From Eutreptiella sp. 'Long Island Sound 2002' (taxonomy: Eukaryota > Euglenozoa > Euglenophyceae > Eutreptiales > Eutreptiaceae): a stretch of 64,000 nt of DNA. Below the pieces are notes generated by a model, which saw nothing but the letters and a program-made list of their open reading frames with translations, was not told the DNA's origin and made no database searches. A program made the translations under genes and the position numbers. Shown one piece after another: positions 1 through 11,529 of this stretch; positions within the stretch are counted from its first letter, which is position 1; each line of letters starts with the position of its first letter. The DNA is taken from contig OZ038391.1 of NCBI GenBank assembly GCA_964036045.1, positions 41,861,621 to 41,925,620 on the forward strand, given 5' to 3'.

Positions 1-3000
1 GGCGTCCCCGGGGGGGGTGTCTTCCACCGTTGTGAGGGGCGCCCGGCGTCAGGCGCTGTCCCTCCCCCGGCCGTCCGTCCTCTGGAGCGGGCAGTCAGGG
101 TTCCGCGTCCCGTGTGTCTCGGGTGCGGTCGGTGTGGGCGTGGGGACCCAGCACTGGCCCCGCAGCGCGCGCCCTTGCGGGCCGGCGTTGCTCTCCTTGG
201 GGGTGGCGGAAGGGCGTCCCCGGGGGGGGTGCCTTCCATCATTGTGAGGGGCGCCTGGTGTCAGGCGCTGTCCCTCCCCCAGCCGCCCGTCCTCTGGAGC
301 GGGCAGCGAGGGTTCCGCGTCCCGTGTGTCCCGGGTGCGGTCGGTGCGGGCGTGGGGACCCAGCCCCGTCCGACGGCGTGCGCCCTTGCGGGCTGGCGTC
401 GCTCGCCGCGGGGGTGGCGGAAGGGCGTCCCCGGGGGGTGCCTTCCACCGTTGTGAGGGGCGCCTGGTGTCAGGCGCTGTCCCTCCCCCGGCCGCCCGTC
501 CTCTGGAGCGGGCAGCCGGGGTTCTGCGTCCCGTGTGTCCCGGGTGCAGTCGATGCGTGCGTGGGGACCCAGCACCGGCCCCACAGCGTGCGCCCTTGCC
601 GGCCGGCGTTGCCCGCTGTGGGGGTGGCGGAAGAACGTCCCCGGGGGTGTCGCCTTCCACCATTGTGAGGGGCGCCTGGTGTCAGGCGCTGCCCCTCCCC
701 TGGCCGCCCGTCCTCTGGAGCGGGCAGGCAGGGTTCCGCGTCCCGTGTGTCCCGGGTGCGGTCGGTGCAGGCGTGGGGACCCAGCACCGGTCTCACAGCG
801 TGCGCCCTTGTGGGCAGGCGTTGCTCGCTGTGGGAGTGGCAGAAGGGCGTCCCCGGGGGGGGTGCTTTCCACCGTTGTGAGCGGCGCCCGGTGTCAGGCG
901 CTGTCCCTCCCCTGGCCGCCCGTCCTCTGGAGCGGGCAGCCAGGGTTCCACGTCCCGTGTGTCCCGGGTGCGGTCGGTACGGGCGTGGGGACTCGGCACC
1001 GGCCCCACAGCGTGCGCCCTTGCGGGCCGGCGTTGCCCGCTGTGGGGATGGCGGAAGAACGTCCCCGGGGGGGTCGCCTTCAATCATTGTGAGGGGCGTC
1101 TGGTGTCAGGCGCTGCCCCTCCCCCGGCCATCCGTCCTCTGGAGTGGGCAGCCAGGGTTCCGCGTCCCGGGTGTCCCGCGTGCGGTCAGTGCGGGCGTGG
1201 GGACCCAGCACCGGTCCCACAGCGCGTGCGCCCTTGTGGGCCGGCGTTGCTCGCCGTGGGGGTGGCGGAAGGGCGTCCCCGGGGGGGGTGCTTTCCACCG
1301 TTGTGAGGGGCGCCCGGTGTCAGGCGCTGTCCCTCCCCTGGCCGCCCGTCCTCTGGAGCGGGCAGCCAGGGTTCCGCGTCCCGTGTGTCCCGGGTGCGGT
1401 CGGTGCGGGCGTGGGGACCCAGCACCGGCCCCACAACGTGCGCCCTTGCGGGCCGGCGTTGCTCGCTGTGGGGGTGGCGGAAGGGCGTCCCCGGGGGGGG
1501 TGCTTTCCACCGTTGCGAGGGGCGCCTGGTGTCAGGCGCTGTCCCTCCCCCGGCCGCCCGTCCTCTGGAGCGGGCAGCCAGGGTTCCGCGTCCCTCGTGT
1601 CCCGGGTGCGGTCGGTGCTGGTGTGGGGATCCAGCACCGGCCCCGCAGCGTGCGCCCTTGCGGGCCGGCGTTGCTCGCTGCGGGGGTGGCGGAAGGGCGT
1701 CCCCGGGGGGGGGTGCTTTCCACCGTTGTGAGGGGCGCATGGTGTCAGGCGCTGTCCCTCCCCTGGCCGCCCGTCCTCTGGAGCGGGCAGCCAGGGTTCC
1801 GCGTCCCGCGTGTCCCGGGTGCGGTCGGTGCGGGCGTGGGGACTCAGCACCGGCCCCACAGCGTGCGCCCTTGCAGGCCGGCGTTGCTCGCTGTGGGGGT
1901 GGCGGAGGGGCGTCCCCGGGGGGGGTGCCTTCCACCGTTGTGAGGGGCGCCTGGTGTCAGGCGCTGTCCCTCCCTTGGCCGCCCGTCCTCTGGAGGGGGC
2001 AGCCAGGGTTCCGCGTCCCGTGTGTCCCGGGTGCGCTCGGTGCGGGCGTGGGGACCCATCACCGGCCCCACAGCGTGCGCCCTTGCGGGCTGGCGTTGCT
2101 CGCTGTGAGGGTGGCGGAAGGGCGTCCCCGGGGGGGGTGCTTTCCACCATTGTGAGGGGCGCCTGGTGTCAAGCGCTGTCCCTCCCCCGGCCGTCCGTCC
2201 TCTGGGGCGGGCAGCCAGGGTTCCGAGACCCGTGTGTCCCGGGTGCGGTCGATACGGGCGTGTGAACCCAGCACCGGCCCCCCAGCGTGCGCCCTTGCGG
2301 GCCGGTGTTGCTCGCTGTGGGGGTGGCGGAAGGGCGTCCCCGGGGGGGGTGCCTTCCGCCGTTGTGAGGGGCGCCTGGTGTCAGGCGCTGTCCCTCCCCC
2401 GACCGCCCGTCCTCTGGAGCGGGCAGCCAGGGTTCCGCGACCCGTGTGTCCCGGGTGCGGTCGATGCGGGCGTGTGGACCCAGCACCGGCCCCACAGCGC
2501 CCGCCCTTGCGGGCCGGCGTTGCTCGCTGTGGGGGTGGGGGAAGGGCGTCCCCGGGGGGGTGCCTTCCACCGTTGTGCGGGGCGCTTGGTGTCGGGCGCT
2601 GTCCCTCCCCCGGCCGCCCGTCCTCTGGAGCGGGCAGCCAGGGTTCCGCGACCCGTGTGTCCCGTGTGCGGTCGATGCGGGCGTGTGGACCCAGCACCGG
2701 CCCCACAGCGTGCGCCCTTGCGGGCCGGCGTTGCTCGCTGTGGGGGTGGCGGAAGAGCGTCCCCGGGGGGGGTGCCTTCCACCGTTGTGAGGGGCGCCTG
2801 GTGTCAGGCGCTGTCCCTCCCCCGGCCGCCCGTCCTTTCGAGCGGGCAGCCAGGGTTCCGCGACCCGTGTGTCCCTGGTGCGGTCGATGCGGGCGTGTGA
2901 ACCCAGCACCGGCCCCCCAGCGTGCGCCCTTGCGGGCCGGCGTTGCTCGCTGTGGGGGTGGAAGAAGGGCGTCTCCGGGGGGGGTGCCTTCCACCGTTGT

Positions 3001-3660
3001 GAGGGGCGCCTGGTGTCAGGCGCTGTCCCTCCCCCGACCGCCCGTCCTCTGGAGCGGGCAGCCAGGGTTCCGCGACCCGTGTGTCCCGGGTGCGGTCGAT
3101 GCGGGCGTGTGGACCCAGCACCGGCCCCACAGCGTGCGCCCTTGCGGGCCGGCATTGCTCGCTGTGGGGGTGGCGGAAGGGCGTCCCCGGGGGGGTGCCT
3201 TCCACCGTTGGGAGGGGCGCCTGGTGTCAGGCGCTGTCCCTCCCCTGGCTGCCCGTCCTCTGGGGCGGGCAGCCAGGGTTCCGCGACCCGTGTGTCCCGG
3301 GCGCGGTCGATGCGGGCGTGTGGACACAGCACCGGCCCCACAGCGTGCGTCCTTGCGGGCCGGCGTTGCTCGCTGTGGGGCCGGCGGAAGGGCGTCCCCG
3401 GGGAGGGGTGCCTTCCACCGTTGTGAGGGGCGCCTGGTGTCAGGCGCTGTCCCCCCCGGCCGCCCGTCCTCTGGAGCGGGCAGCCTGGGTTCGGCGACCC
3501 GCGTGTCCCGGGTGCGGTCGGTGCGCGCGTGGGGACCCAGCACCGGCCCCACAGCGTGCGCCCTTGCGGGCCGGCGTTGCTCGCTGTGGGGGTGGCGGAA
3601 GGGCGTCCCCGGGGGGGGTGCCTTCCACCATTGTGAGGGGCGCCTGGGGTCAGGCCCTGT
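1..3660 (+). repeat. 212-bp satellite array, about 18 monomers
   Basis: Head-to-tail tandem array with a period of 209-214 bp. The landmark GGTGTCAGGCGCTG recurs near 50, 256, 467, 680, 892, 1,104, 1,316 and so on to about 3,645. The array runs off the left edge of the window, so its true size is unknown. Each monomer is GC-rich, with a run of 6-8 G after GTCCCC. Monomers differ by a few substitutions and small indels in the G run. From about 2,220 to 3,330 the copies share a different diagnostic pair (GCGACCC and GATGCGGGCGTGTG) from the earlier copies. The frames are open in most phases only because the unit has few stops; nothing suggests a protein. Confidence 0.97.
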
Positions 3661-4947
3661 CCCTCTCCCGGCTGCCCGCCCACTGCTGGGCGGGTTGCCG
3701 GGGTTCGTTGGGTGTGTGCGATGTGTGTGGTGTCTGTGCCGTGCGTGTCGTGGTGCGTGGTGCCGCTCTTCCCTTGGTCCTCCGGTGCTCCCCTCTCCGG
3801 TGTCTCGGTGCGGTGTTGTGCTCGCCGTGTGCCCGCCATGTCCCCTCCCCTGTGCGTGCCCCTTGCTCGTCCGCTGGCTACCCCTTGTTCCTTTCGCGGC
3901 TTCGTTGCTCTTTACCCTTTCCTCTACCCTTCTCCCTGGCATGCACTTTTTCCCTGCCTCCGCTTTGTTGTGTGTCTCTGTCTTTTTCCTTGTCGGCCCG
4001 GGTCTCCTCCTTTGAACCTGCGTAGAGAGAGGAGAGGGCGTAAACGGGCGTGCGGCGGCGGCGGTTTTGTCGCGACACAGCACCTCGAGCTGGCTGGTAC
4101 GTCATGCGACATGCGTGTGCGACCGGCGTGTGCGTAGGTTTATTGTCCCACTTGCTCCTGTCTTGACTCCACACCCCTTTGGCCGCTACCTTTGCTCGTT
4201 GCCCGTTCCGCGCGCGCGGCGTGACATGCAACATACCTGTTTCTTTCCCCACTACCTTAACGTGTCCTAGTCCTCCCGCCTTGCCGGGCGTTCGCTAATG
4301 TGAGACGACGGCACGACGCAATACTTGCCTAAGCGTCTAAGACAACCCTACTTTAACGCCCGGACGACGCAAACACGAGCCTACGCTTCTCCTTGGGACC
4401 TGTGAGGGGAAGAGAACGTGGGTGCATGCACGTGTGTTTGTCGGGACCCGGCACACGTCGGCGCTATGCTATTTGTGTGTATGCTCCCCGTGTCCCCCTC
4501 CCTGGCTTTTTGTGTGTTCTAATCAGCGCAACAAAAAGGGTGGTTGTGCTGTAAGAGCAGTTGTCACCGTTGCCCCGCATTGCACCGCAGGGCAGGACCG
4601 TTAGCCCCCCGTGACAACCACTCCCTGGCCGAAGGCCATTTCTTTTTTCCCCCTCTCGGTTGGTGGCGCGGGCCGGGCGGTTGGTGACGTGGCACGACAT
4701 GGTAACATACTTGCGTTCTTGGTGGCGGTGTGTGGCTTGCCTACTATTTGTTTGCATGCGGCGGCATACCTTTTGTCCCCTTTCGCTCCCTTTCGCCTCC
4801 TAAAAAAGCGGGCGTGCGGGTGGGCGGTGGGCACGGCTCGGTTACGCCTCGTGGTCACCTTTTACTTTTGTTGGCGTGGTTGCCGTTCTCGTCTCGTGTT
4901 CGTTGCGTAGCGTAGCGTGGCATGCAACATACTTGGACCCGACTAGC
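3661..4947. other. Spacer between satellite and 65-bp array, no gene seen
   Basis: The satellite degenerates at about 3,660-3,720 into pyrimidine-rich and GT-rich sequence, followed by mixed-composition DNA. The words CATGCAACATAC (near 4,226 and 4,921) and a looser variant near 4,700 recur, so part of it may be an old duplicated unit. The short ORFs here are compositional and match no family I recognise. The 90-bp motif at 4,553 is listed separately. Confidence 0.6.
4553..4641 (+). repeat. 90-bp hairpin-bearing motif, copy 1
   Basis: This segment is about 90% identical, in inverted orientation, to 12,806-12,896. It starts GTAAGAGCAGTTGTCAC and ends GGCCGAAGGCCATT. It holds two short inverted repeats: GTTGTCAC pairs with GTGACAAC about 45 bp further on, and TGGCC pairs with GGCCA around a GAA loop. 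Similarity drops sharply on both sides. It could be the end of a small non-autonomous transposon, an LTR fragment or a structured RNA; the sequence does not decide. Confidence 0.7.
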
Positions 4948-7900
4948 CCTGGGCCTCCTGGCTCCTGTTCACCGGTGTGCCCGCTCGGTGTGTTGTTTTC
5001 CGTGTGCGGTGTCCTGGGCCTCCTGCCTCCTGTTCACCGGTGTGCGCACCCTGTGTGTTGTTTTGCGTGTGCGGTGTCCTGGGCCTCCTGGCTCCTGTTC
5101 ACCGGTGTGCCCGCTCGGTGTGTTGTGTTGCGTGTGCGGTGTCCTGGGCCTCCTGGCTCCTGTTCACCGGTGTGCCCGCTTGGTGTGTTGTGTTGCGTGT
5201 GCGGTGTCCTGGGCCCACTGGCTCCTGTTCGCCGGTGTGCCCGCTCGGTGTGTTGTGTTGCGTGTGCGGTGTCCTGGGCCTCCTGGCTCCTGTTCACCGG
5301 TGTGCCCGCTCGGTGTGTTGTTTTGCGTGTGCGGTGTCCTGGGCCTCCTGGCTCCTGTTCACCGGTGTGCCCGCTCGGTGTGTTGTTTTGTGTGTGCGGT
5401 GTCCTGGGCCTCCTGGCTCCTGTTCGCCGGTGTGCCCGCTCGGTGTGTTGTGTTGGGTGTGCGGTGTCCTGGGCCTCCTGGCTCCTGTTCACCAGTGTGC
5501 CCGCTCGGTGTGTTGTGTTGGGTGTGCGGTGTCCCGGGCATCTTGGCTCCTGTTCACCGGTGTGCCCGCTCGGTGTGTTGTTTTGCGTGTGCGGTGTCCT
5601 GGGCCTCCTGGCTCCTGTTCACCGGTGTGCCCGCTCGGTGTGTTGTGTTGGACGTGCGGTGTCCTGGGCCTCCTGGCTTCTGTTCACCGATGTGCCCGCT
5701 CGGTGCGTTGTTTCGCGTGTGCGGTGTCCTGGGCCTCCTGGCTCCTGTTCACCGGTGTGCCCGCTCGGTGTGTTGTGTTGCGTGTGCGGTGTCCTTGGCC
5801 TCCTGGCTCCTGTTCACCGGTGTGCCCGCTCGGTGTGTTGTGTCGCGTGTGCGGTGTCCTGGGCCCCCTGGCTCCTGTTCACCGGTGTGCCCACTCGGTG
5901 TGTTGTGTTGCGTGTGCGGTGTCCTGGGCCTCCTGGCTCCTGTTCACCGCTGTGCCCGCTCGGTGTGTTGTTCTGCGTGTGCGGTGTCCTGGGCCCCCTG
6001 GCTCCTGTTCAACGGTGTGCCCGCTCGGTGTGTTGTTATGCGTGTGCGGTGTCCTGGGCCTCCTGGCTCCTGTTCACCGGTGTGCCCGCTCGGTGTGTTG
6101 TGTTGGGTGTGCGGTGTCCTGGGCCAACTGGCTCCTGTTCCGCGGTGTGCCCGCTCGGTGCGTTGTTTCGCGTGTGCGGTGTCCTGGGCCTCCTGGCTCC
6201 TGTTCACCAGTGCGCCCGCTCGGTGTGTTGTGTTGCGTGTGCGGTGTCCTGGGCCTCCTGGCTCCTGTTCACCGGTGTGCCCGCTCGGTGTGTTGTTTTG
6301 CGTGTGCGGTGTCCTGGGCCTCCTGGCTCCTGTTCACCGGTGTGCCCGCTCGGTGTGTTGTTTTGTGTGTGCGGTGTCCTGGGCCAACTGGCTCCTGTTC
6401 ACCGGTGTGCCCGCTCGGTGTGTTGTGTTGCGTGTGCAGTGTCCTGGGCCTCCTGGCTCCTGTTCACCGGTGTGCCCGCTTGGTGTGTTGTGTTGCGTGT
6501 GTGGTGTCCTGGGCCTCCTGGCTCCTGTTCACCGGTGTGCCCGCTCGGTGTGTTGTTTTGCGTGTGCGGTGTCCTGGGCCACTTGGCTCCTGTTCACCGG
6601 TGTGCCCGCTCGGTGTGTTTTTCTTTGCGGGTGCGGTGTCCTGGGCCAACTGGCTCCTGTTCACCGGTGTGCCCGCTCGGTGTGTTGTTCTGGTGTGCGG
6701 TGTCCTGGGCCCCCTGGCTCCAGTTCACCGGTGTGCCCGCTCGGTGTGTTGTTATGCGTGTGCGGTGTCCTGGGCCTCCTGGCTCCTGTTCACCGGTGTG
6801 CCCGCTCGGTGTGTTGTGTTGGGTGTGCGCTGTCCTGGGCCTGCTGGCTCCTGTTCCGCGGTGTGCCCGCTCGGTGCGTTGTTTCGCGTGTGCGGTGTCC
6901 TGGGCCTCCTGGCTCCTGTTCACCGGTGCGCCCGCTCGGTGTGTTGTGTTGCGTGTGCGGTGTCCTGGGCCTCCTGGCTCCTGTTCACCGGTGTGCCCGC
7001 TCGGTGTGTTGTTTTGCGTGTGCGGTGTCCTGGGCCTCCTGGCTCCTGTTCACCGGTGTGCCTGCTCGGTGTGTTGTTTTGCGTGTGCGGTGTCCTGGGC
7101 CCCCCGGCTCCTGTTCACCGGTGCGCCCGCTCGGTGTGTTGTTTTGCGTGTGCGGCATCCTGGGGCCCCTGGCTCCTGTTCACCGGTGTGCCCGCTCGGT
7201 GTGTTGTTTTGCGTGTGCGGTGTCCTGGGCCTCCTGGCTCCTGTTCACCGATGCGCCCGCTCGGTGTGTTGTGTTGGGTGTGCGGTGTCCTGGGCCTCCT
7301 GGCTCCTGTTTACCGGTGTGCCCGCTCGGTGCGTTGTTTCGCGTGTGCCGTGTCCTGGGCCCCCTGGCTCCTGTCCAACGGTGCGCCCGCTCGGTGTGTT
7401 CTGTTGCGTGTGCGGTGTCCTGGGCCTCCGGGCTCCTGTTCACCGGTGTGCCCGCTCGGTGTGTTGTTTTGCGTGTGCGGTGTCCTGGGCCTCCTGGCTC
7501 CTGTTCACCGGTGTGCCCGCTCGGTGTGTTGTTTTGTGTGTGCGGTGTCCTGGGCCTCCTGGCTCCTGTTCAGCGGTGTGCCCGCTCGGTGTGTTGTGTT
7601 GGGTGTGCGGTGTCCTGGGCCTCCTGGCTCCTGTTCACCGGTGTGCCCGCTCGGTTTGTTGTGTTGGGTATGCGGTGTCCTGGGCCTCTTGGCTCCTATT
7701 CACCGGTGTGCCCGCTCGGTGCGTTGTTTCCCGTGTGCGGTGTCCTGGGCCTCCTGGCTCCTGTTCACCGGTGTGCCCGCTCGGTGTGTTGTGTTGGATG
7801 TGCGGTGTCCTGAGCCTCTTGGCTCCTGTTCACCGATGTGCCCGCTCGGTGTGTTGTGGTGGGTGTGCGGTGTCCTGGGCCTCCTGGCTCCTGTTCACCG

Positions 7901-9300
7901 GTGTGCCCGCTTGGTGTGTTGTGTTGCGTGTGCGGTGTCCTGGGCCTCCTGGCTCCTGTTCACCGGTGTGCCCGCTCGGTGCGTTGTTTCGCGTGTGCGG
8001 CGTCCTGGGCCACCTGGCTCCTGTTCACCGGTGTGCCCGCTCGGTGTGTTGTTTTGCGTGTGCGGTGTCCTGGGCCTCCTGGCTCCTGTTCACCGGTGTG
8101 CCCACTCGGTGTGTTGTGTTGGGTGTGCAGTGTCCTGGGCCTCCTGGCTCCTGTTTACCGGTGTGCCCGCTCGGTGCGTTGTTTCGCGTGTGCGGTGTCC
8201 TGGACCTCCTGGCTCCTGTTCACCGGTGCGCCCGCTCGGTGTGTTGTGTTGCGTGTGCGGTGCCCTGGGCCTCCTGGCTCCTGTTCACCGGTGTGCCCGC
8301 TCGGTGTGTTGTTTTGCGTGTGCGGTGTCCTGGGCCTCCTGGCTCCTGTTCACGGGTGTGCCCGCTCGGTGTGTTGTTTTTCGTGTGCGGTGTCCTGGGC
8401 CTCCTGGCTCCTGTTCACCAGTGTGCCCGCTCGGTGTGTTGTGTTGGGTGTGCAGTGTCCGGGGCCTGCTGGCTCCTGTTCCGCGGTGTGCCCGCTCGGT
8501 GTGTTGTGTTGGGTGTGCGGTGTCCTGGGCCTCCTGGCTCCTGTTCACCGGTGTGCCCGCTCGGTGTGTTGTTTTGCGTGTGAGGTGTCCTTGGCCTCCT
8601 GGCTCCTGTTCACCGGTGTGCCCGCTCTGTGTGTTGTGTTGGGTGTGCGGTGTCCTGGGCCTCTTGGCTCCTGTTCACCGGTGTGCCCGCTCGGTGTGTT
8701 GTGTTGGGTGTGCGGTGTCCTGGGCCAACTGGCTCCTGTTCACCGGTGTGCCCGCTCGGTGCGTTGTTTCGCGTGTGCGGTGTCCTGGGCCTCCTGGCTC
8801 CTGTTCACCGGTGTGCCCGCTCGGTGTGTTGTGTTGCGTGTGCGGTGTCCTGGGCCTCCTGGCTCCTGTTCACCGGTGTGCCCGCTCGGTGTGTTGTTTT
8901 GCGTGTGCCGTGTCCTGGGCCTCCTGCCTCCTGTTCACCGGTGATCACACCCTATGTGTTGTTTTGTGTGTGCGGTGTCCTGGGCCTCCTGGCTCCTGTT
9001 CACCGGTGTGCCCGCTCGGTGTGTTGTGTTGCGTGTGCGGTGTCCTGGGCCTCCTGGCTCCTGTTCACCGGTGTGCCCGATCGGTGTGTTGTTTTGCGTG
9101 TGCGGTGTCCTGGGCCTCCTGGCTCCTGTTCACCGGTGTGCGCACCCTCTGTGTTGTTTTGTGTGTGCGGTGTCCTGGGCCTCCTAGCTCCTGTTCACCG
9201 ATGTGCCCGCTCGGTCTGTTGTTTTGCGTGTGCGGTGTCCTGGGCCTCCTGGCTCCTGTTCACCGGTGCGCCCGCTCGGTGTGTTGTGTTGCTGTGCGGT
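4948..9300 (+). repeat. 65-bp tandem array, about 67 copies
   Basis: The period is exactly 65 bp with very few indels. Each monomer contains GGCTCCTGTTCACCGG and GTGCCCGCTCGG, followed by a variable 15-bp segment. Because 65 is not a multiple of 3, one frame cycles through all three phases and repeats every 195 bp. None of the forward phases contains a stop, so all three forward frames are open for thousands of bases as a Cys-rich translation. That openness follows from the monomer. There is no plausible start, domain or signal peptide, and I do not call a gene. The same monomer occurs inverted at 42,243-44,747. Confidence 0.97.
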
Positions 9301-9322
9301 GCGTCGCTGCGGGGCGCTCATT

Positions 9323-9465
9323 CGTCCATCCAGACGGCGGCTATCGTAGCCGGCAGGGGCTGGGTACCCTCCGGGCGCACACACGTCCATCCGGACGGCG
9401 GCTGTTCGTAGCCGGCAGGGGCTGGGTACCCTCCGGGCGCGCACTCGTCCATCCGGACGGCGGCT
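9323..9465 (+). repeat. 61-bp tandem repeat, 2.3 copies
   Basis: CGTCCATCCGGACGGCGGCT begins copies near 9,323, 9,384 and 9,446, each followed by GTAGCCGGCAGGGGCTGGGT. The unit contains an internal palindrome, TCCATCCGGACGG. The right arm has 3.4 inverted copies at 42,021-42,223. It always lies between the 65-bp array and the low-complexity tract. Confidence 0.9.
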
Positions 9466-9478
9466 GGCGTGCTTGTGC

Positions 9479-11400
9479 TTGCTTTTTTTGGCCGGGTCGG
9501 GCGGGCCAGCCTCCCGGGCGCGTTGTGGTGCGCCTCACCTTTTCCTTTGGCCGCTTTGTCTTTCTGCTTTGCTTGGCCCCCTCCGGGCTCGGGTTGCCCC
9601 CCTCTTTCTCGCTGCCCTTGCCGTTCCTCGTTGCCTTGGCGCTGTGCTTTGGTTGTTTTTCTCGGCCTCCCGCTGCCTGGCTCTTTGTCCGCTCGCGTCT
9701 CCTTTGTGTCTCCCGCTTGGCCGTTGGCTGCTCTTTGGTGGTTTCTCCGCCTCCCCCTCCCCGTTTGTGTCTCGCGGTTTTCGTGGCTCCTGCTTGGTGC
9801 CTTGGTGTTTTTTTTTTTTAAGTCAAATGGGGAGAAACAGGCTTAGATGTTGGAGATGGGAGAACCTACAACCCGTGAGCACCCGTAGGCCCTCACATGG
9901 CTATGACTCTCGAGCCATCCCTTCAGCCCGAGCACTGTGCCACCCTTCTTCTTCTTCCCCTGTGCGCCCCCGTTGTCTCCGGCTTTCTCTGGTTTCCGGC
10001 CCCGGGTGCCCTGGGCCTCGGCGCTGTGCGTTGTTTGCTTTGTTGGCTTCCGCTTCTCGGCTCTCCATGCGCTTGTCCCTCTTTCGTGCTTTCTGCCTGG
10101 CTGTTGGCTGCTCCCTGGTGGTTGCTGCCCCCCCCCCCCCCCCCCCCCTTTTTTTCTCGCGGTTTTCGTCGCTGCCGCTCGGTGCTGTGTGCCGTGTGCT
10201 GTGTTGTGCTGTGCGTCCCTGGGTGCGGTCCTGCGCCGCGCTGCTGCGCGCTGTGTCCTCCGGTGTTGTGCTGTCCTGTGCTGTGTTGCGCTCGTTGGGT
10301 GCCGCTGCTTGTTGCGCCGTGCCCTCTGGCGCTGCCCGTCGCCCTGGGGCCCTGTGCTCTGCGGCGCTGTGTTTTGCGGTGTTCCCCCGCGCTGTGTGCT
10401 CTGTGCTGTGTTTGTTTTGTCGTGGCGCGGTGGTGCGTGCTGTTGTTCGCCGCTCTGCTTTGTGCTGTGTGGGTGGTGCTGTGCTGTGCGTTCCCTGTCC
10501 TCTCCGCTCTGTGTGGTGCTGTGCTTTGCCGTGCTGGTGCGCTCGCGTTGTGCTGTTCGTGTGGTGCGTGCTGCTGCTGGCACCTGGTGCTGTGGTGTGC
10601 CGTGGTGCGGTGCTGGGTCTGGTGGCCCGTGGTTGTCTGCTGGTGGCGTGTTTCGGTGTCGGTGTCGCTGTCTGGCCGCGTGCTCCGTTTCCCTGTGGTT
10701 GGTGTGGTTTGCTGTGGTGCCCTGCTTTCCTTTGTCGTGTTCTGTGGTGCTGTGCTGTCGCGTGGTGCTGTGCTGTTGTGCTCTGCTGTCGTGTTGCGGT
10801 GCTGTTTGGGCTTGCTTTGCCCTCCTGTGGGCTGTCGTGCTGTGCTGTGTTGTGCTGTTGGTTGGCTGTGCTGTTTTTTGCCCGGTGGTGGTGTCTGCGT
10901 GCTGTGGTGCTCTTTTCCTCGTGCTGTGCGTTCCCTGTCTTCTCCGCTCTGTGCGCTGCGGTGCCTTGTTGTGCTGGCTGTGGTGCCCGGCTTCCCTGTG
11001 TCGTGTGCTGTGGCGCTGTGCTGTCGTGTGGTGCTGTGCTGTCGTGCTCTGCTGTCGTTTTGCCGTGCTGTTTGTGTTTGCTTTGCCCTCCTGCGGCCCG
11101 TCGTGCGGCGCCAGTGTCGTCTGCGCTGTTGTTGGTGCCTCGTGCTGTGGCGTGTCCCTGTGCGTTGTGGTGTCTCCCTGGGCGTTCTGCGGTGTGGTGG
11201 TGCTGCTCTGGTGTGTCGTGGTGTCTTGCTGTGCTGTGCGTTGTCCTGTGGTGTCCTGCGCCCTGTGCCGTGTCCTGCGGTGCCGTGCTGCCCTGCGGTG
11301 CTGTGCTGGTTGGCTGTGCTGTGCGGTTGTCTGCGCTGCTGGTGTTTGTTTTTCCTTTTGTCTTCTTTTCCTTTGCTAAAAACCCCTGCCGTTTTTCCGT
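9479..11400. other. Low-complexity C/T and GTGCTGTG-rich tract
   Basis: Strongly strand-biased DNA: first CT-rich with T and C homopolymers (a run of more than 20 C around 10,130), then 1.2 kb built of shuffled GTGCTGTG, CCCTG and TTGTGCTG words. Long ORFs exist on both strands only because such words carry few stops. The translation is Cys/Val/Leu-rich on one strand and Thr/Gln/His/Ala-rich on the other, without any domain. The tract is homologous to the reverse complement of 40,300-42,015. Confidence 0.85.
9808..9946 (-). mobile_element. Probable tRNA-derived SINE with poly(A) tail
   Basis: A 139-bp block is present in the left arm and missing at the matching site of the right arm (about 41,650-41,680), where the T/C-rich flanks are joined directly. 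Read on the minus strand it starts GGGTGGCACAG and contains TGGCTCGAGAG, close to a pol III A box (TGGCNNAGNGG). About 55 bp later comes GGTTCTCCCAT, close to a B box (GGTTCGANTCC). It ends in an A12 tail (T run at 9,808-9,819). This fits a short pol III SINE inserted into a T-rich target. No clear target duplication can be read because the flanks are homopolymeric. The tRNA of origin is not certain; a Leu or Ser type is possible. Confidence 0.72.
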
Positions 11401-11529
11401 GCCTTTGAAAACTTCCTGAAAACCAAAAATTAAACTGTTTCTCTTTAGAAAATCAAACTCTACGCAACTCACGCACGCAGGCAAGCAGCAATACCAAGGT
11501 GAAATTTCCGACTTACGTGTTGCCACGCG

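Noticed and set aside
112-4025. Overlapping Arg/Pro-rich ORFs of 100-600 residues over the 212-bp satellite
   Set aside because: They are tandem-repeat translations in several frames at once, with frame changes tolerated at the G runs.
4948-9300. CRISPR-like array
   Set aside because: The units are direct tandem repeats without unique spacers and the DNA is eukaryotic.
4977-9821. A 1,614-residue Cys-rich open frame (and 1,235- and 963-residue frames) across the 65-bp array
   Set aside because: All three forward frames are open because the 65-bp monomer has no stop; there is no start context, domain or codon bias.
9897-11526. Long overlapping ORFs of 480-648 residues on both strands
   Set aside because: They lie in low-complexity GTGCTGTG/CCC sequence open on both strands; the homologous tract in the other arm changes frame freely.
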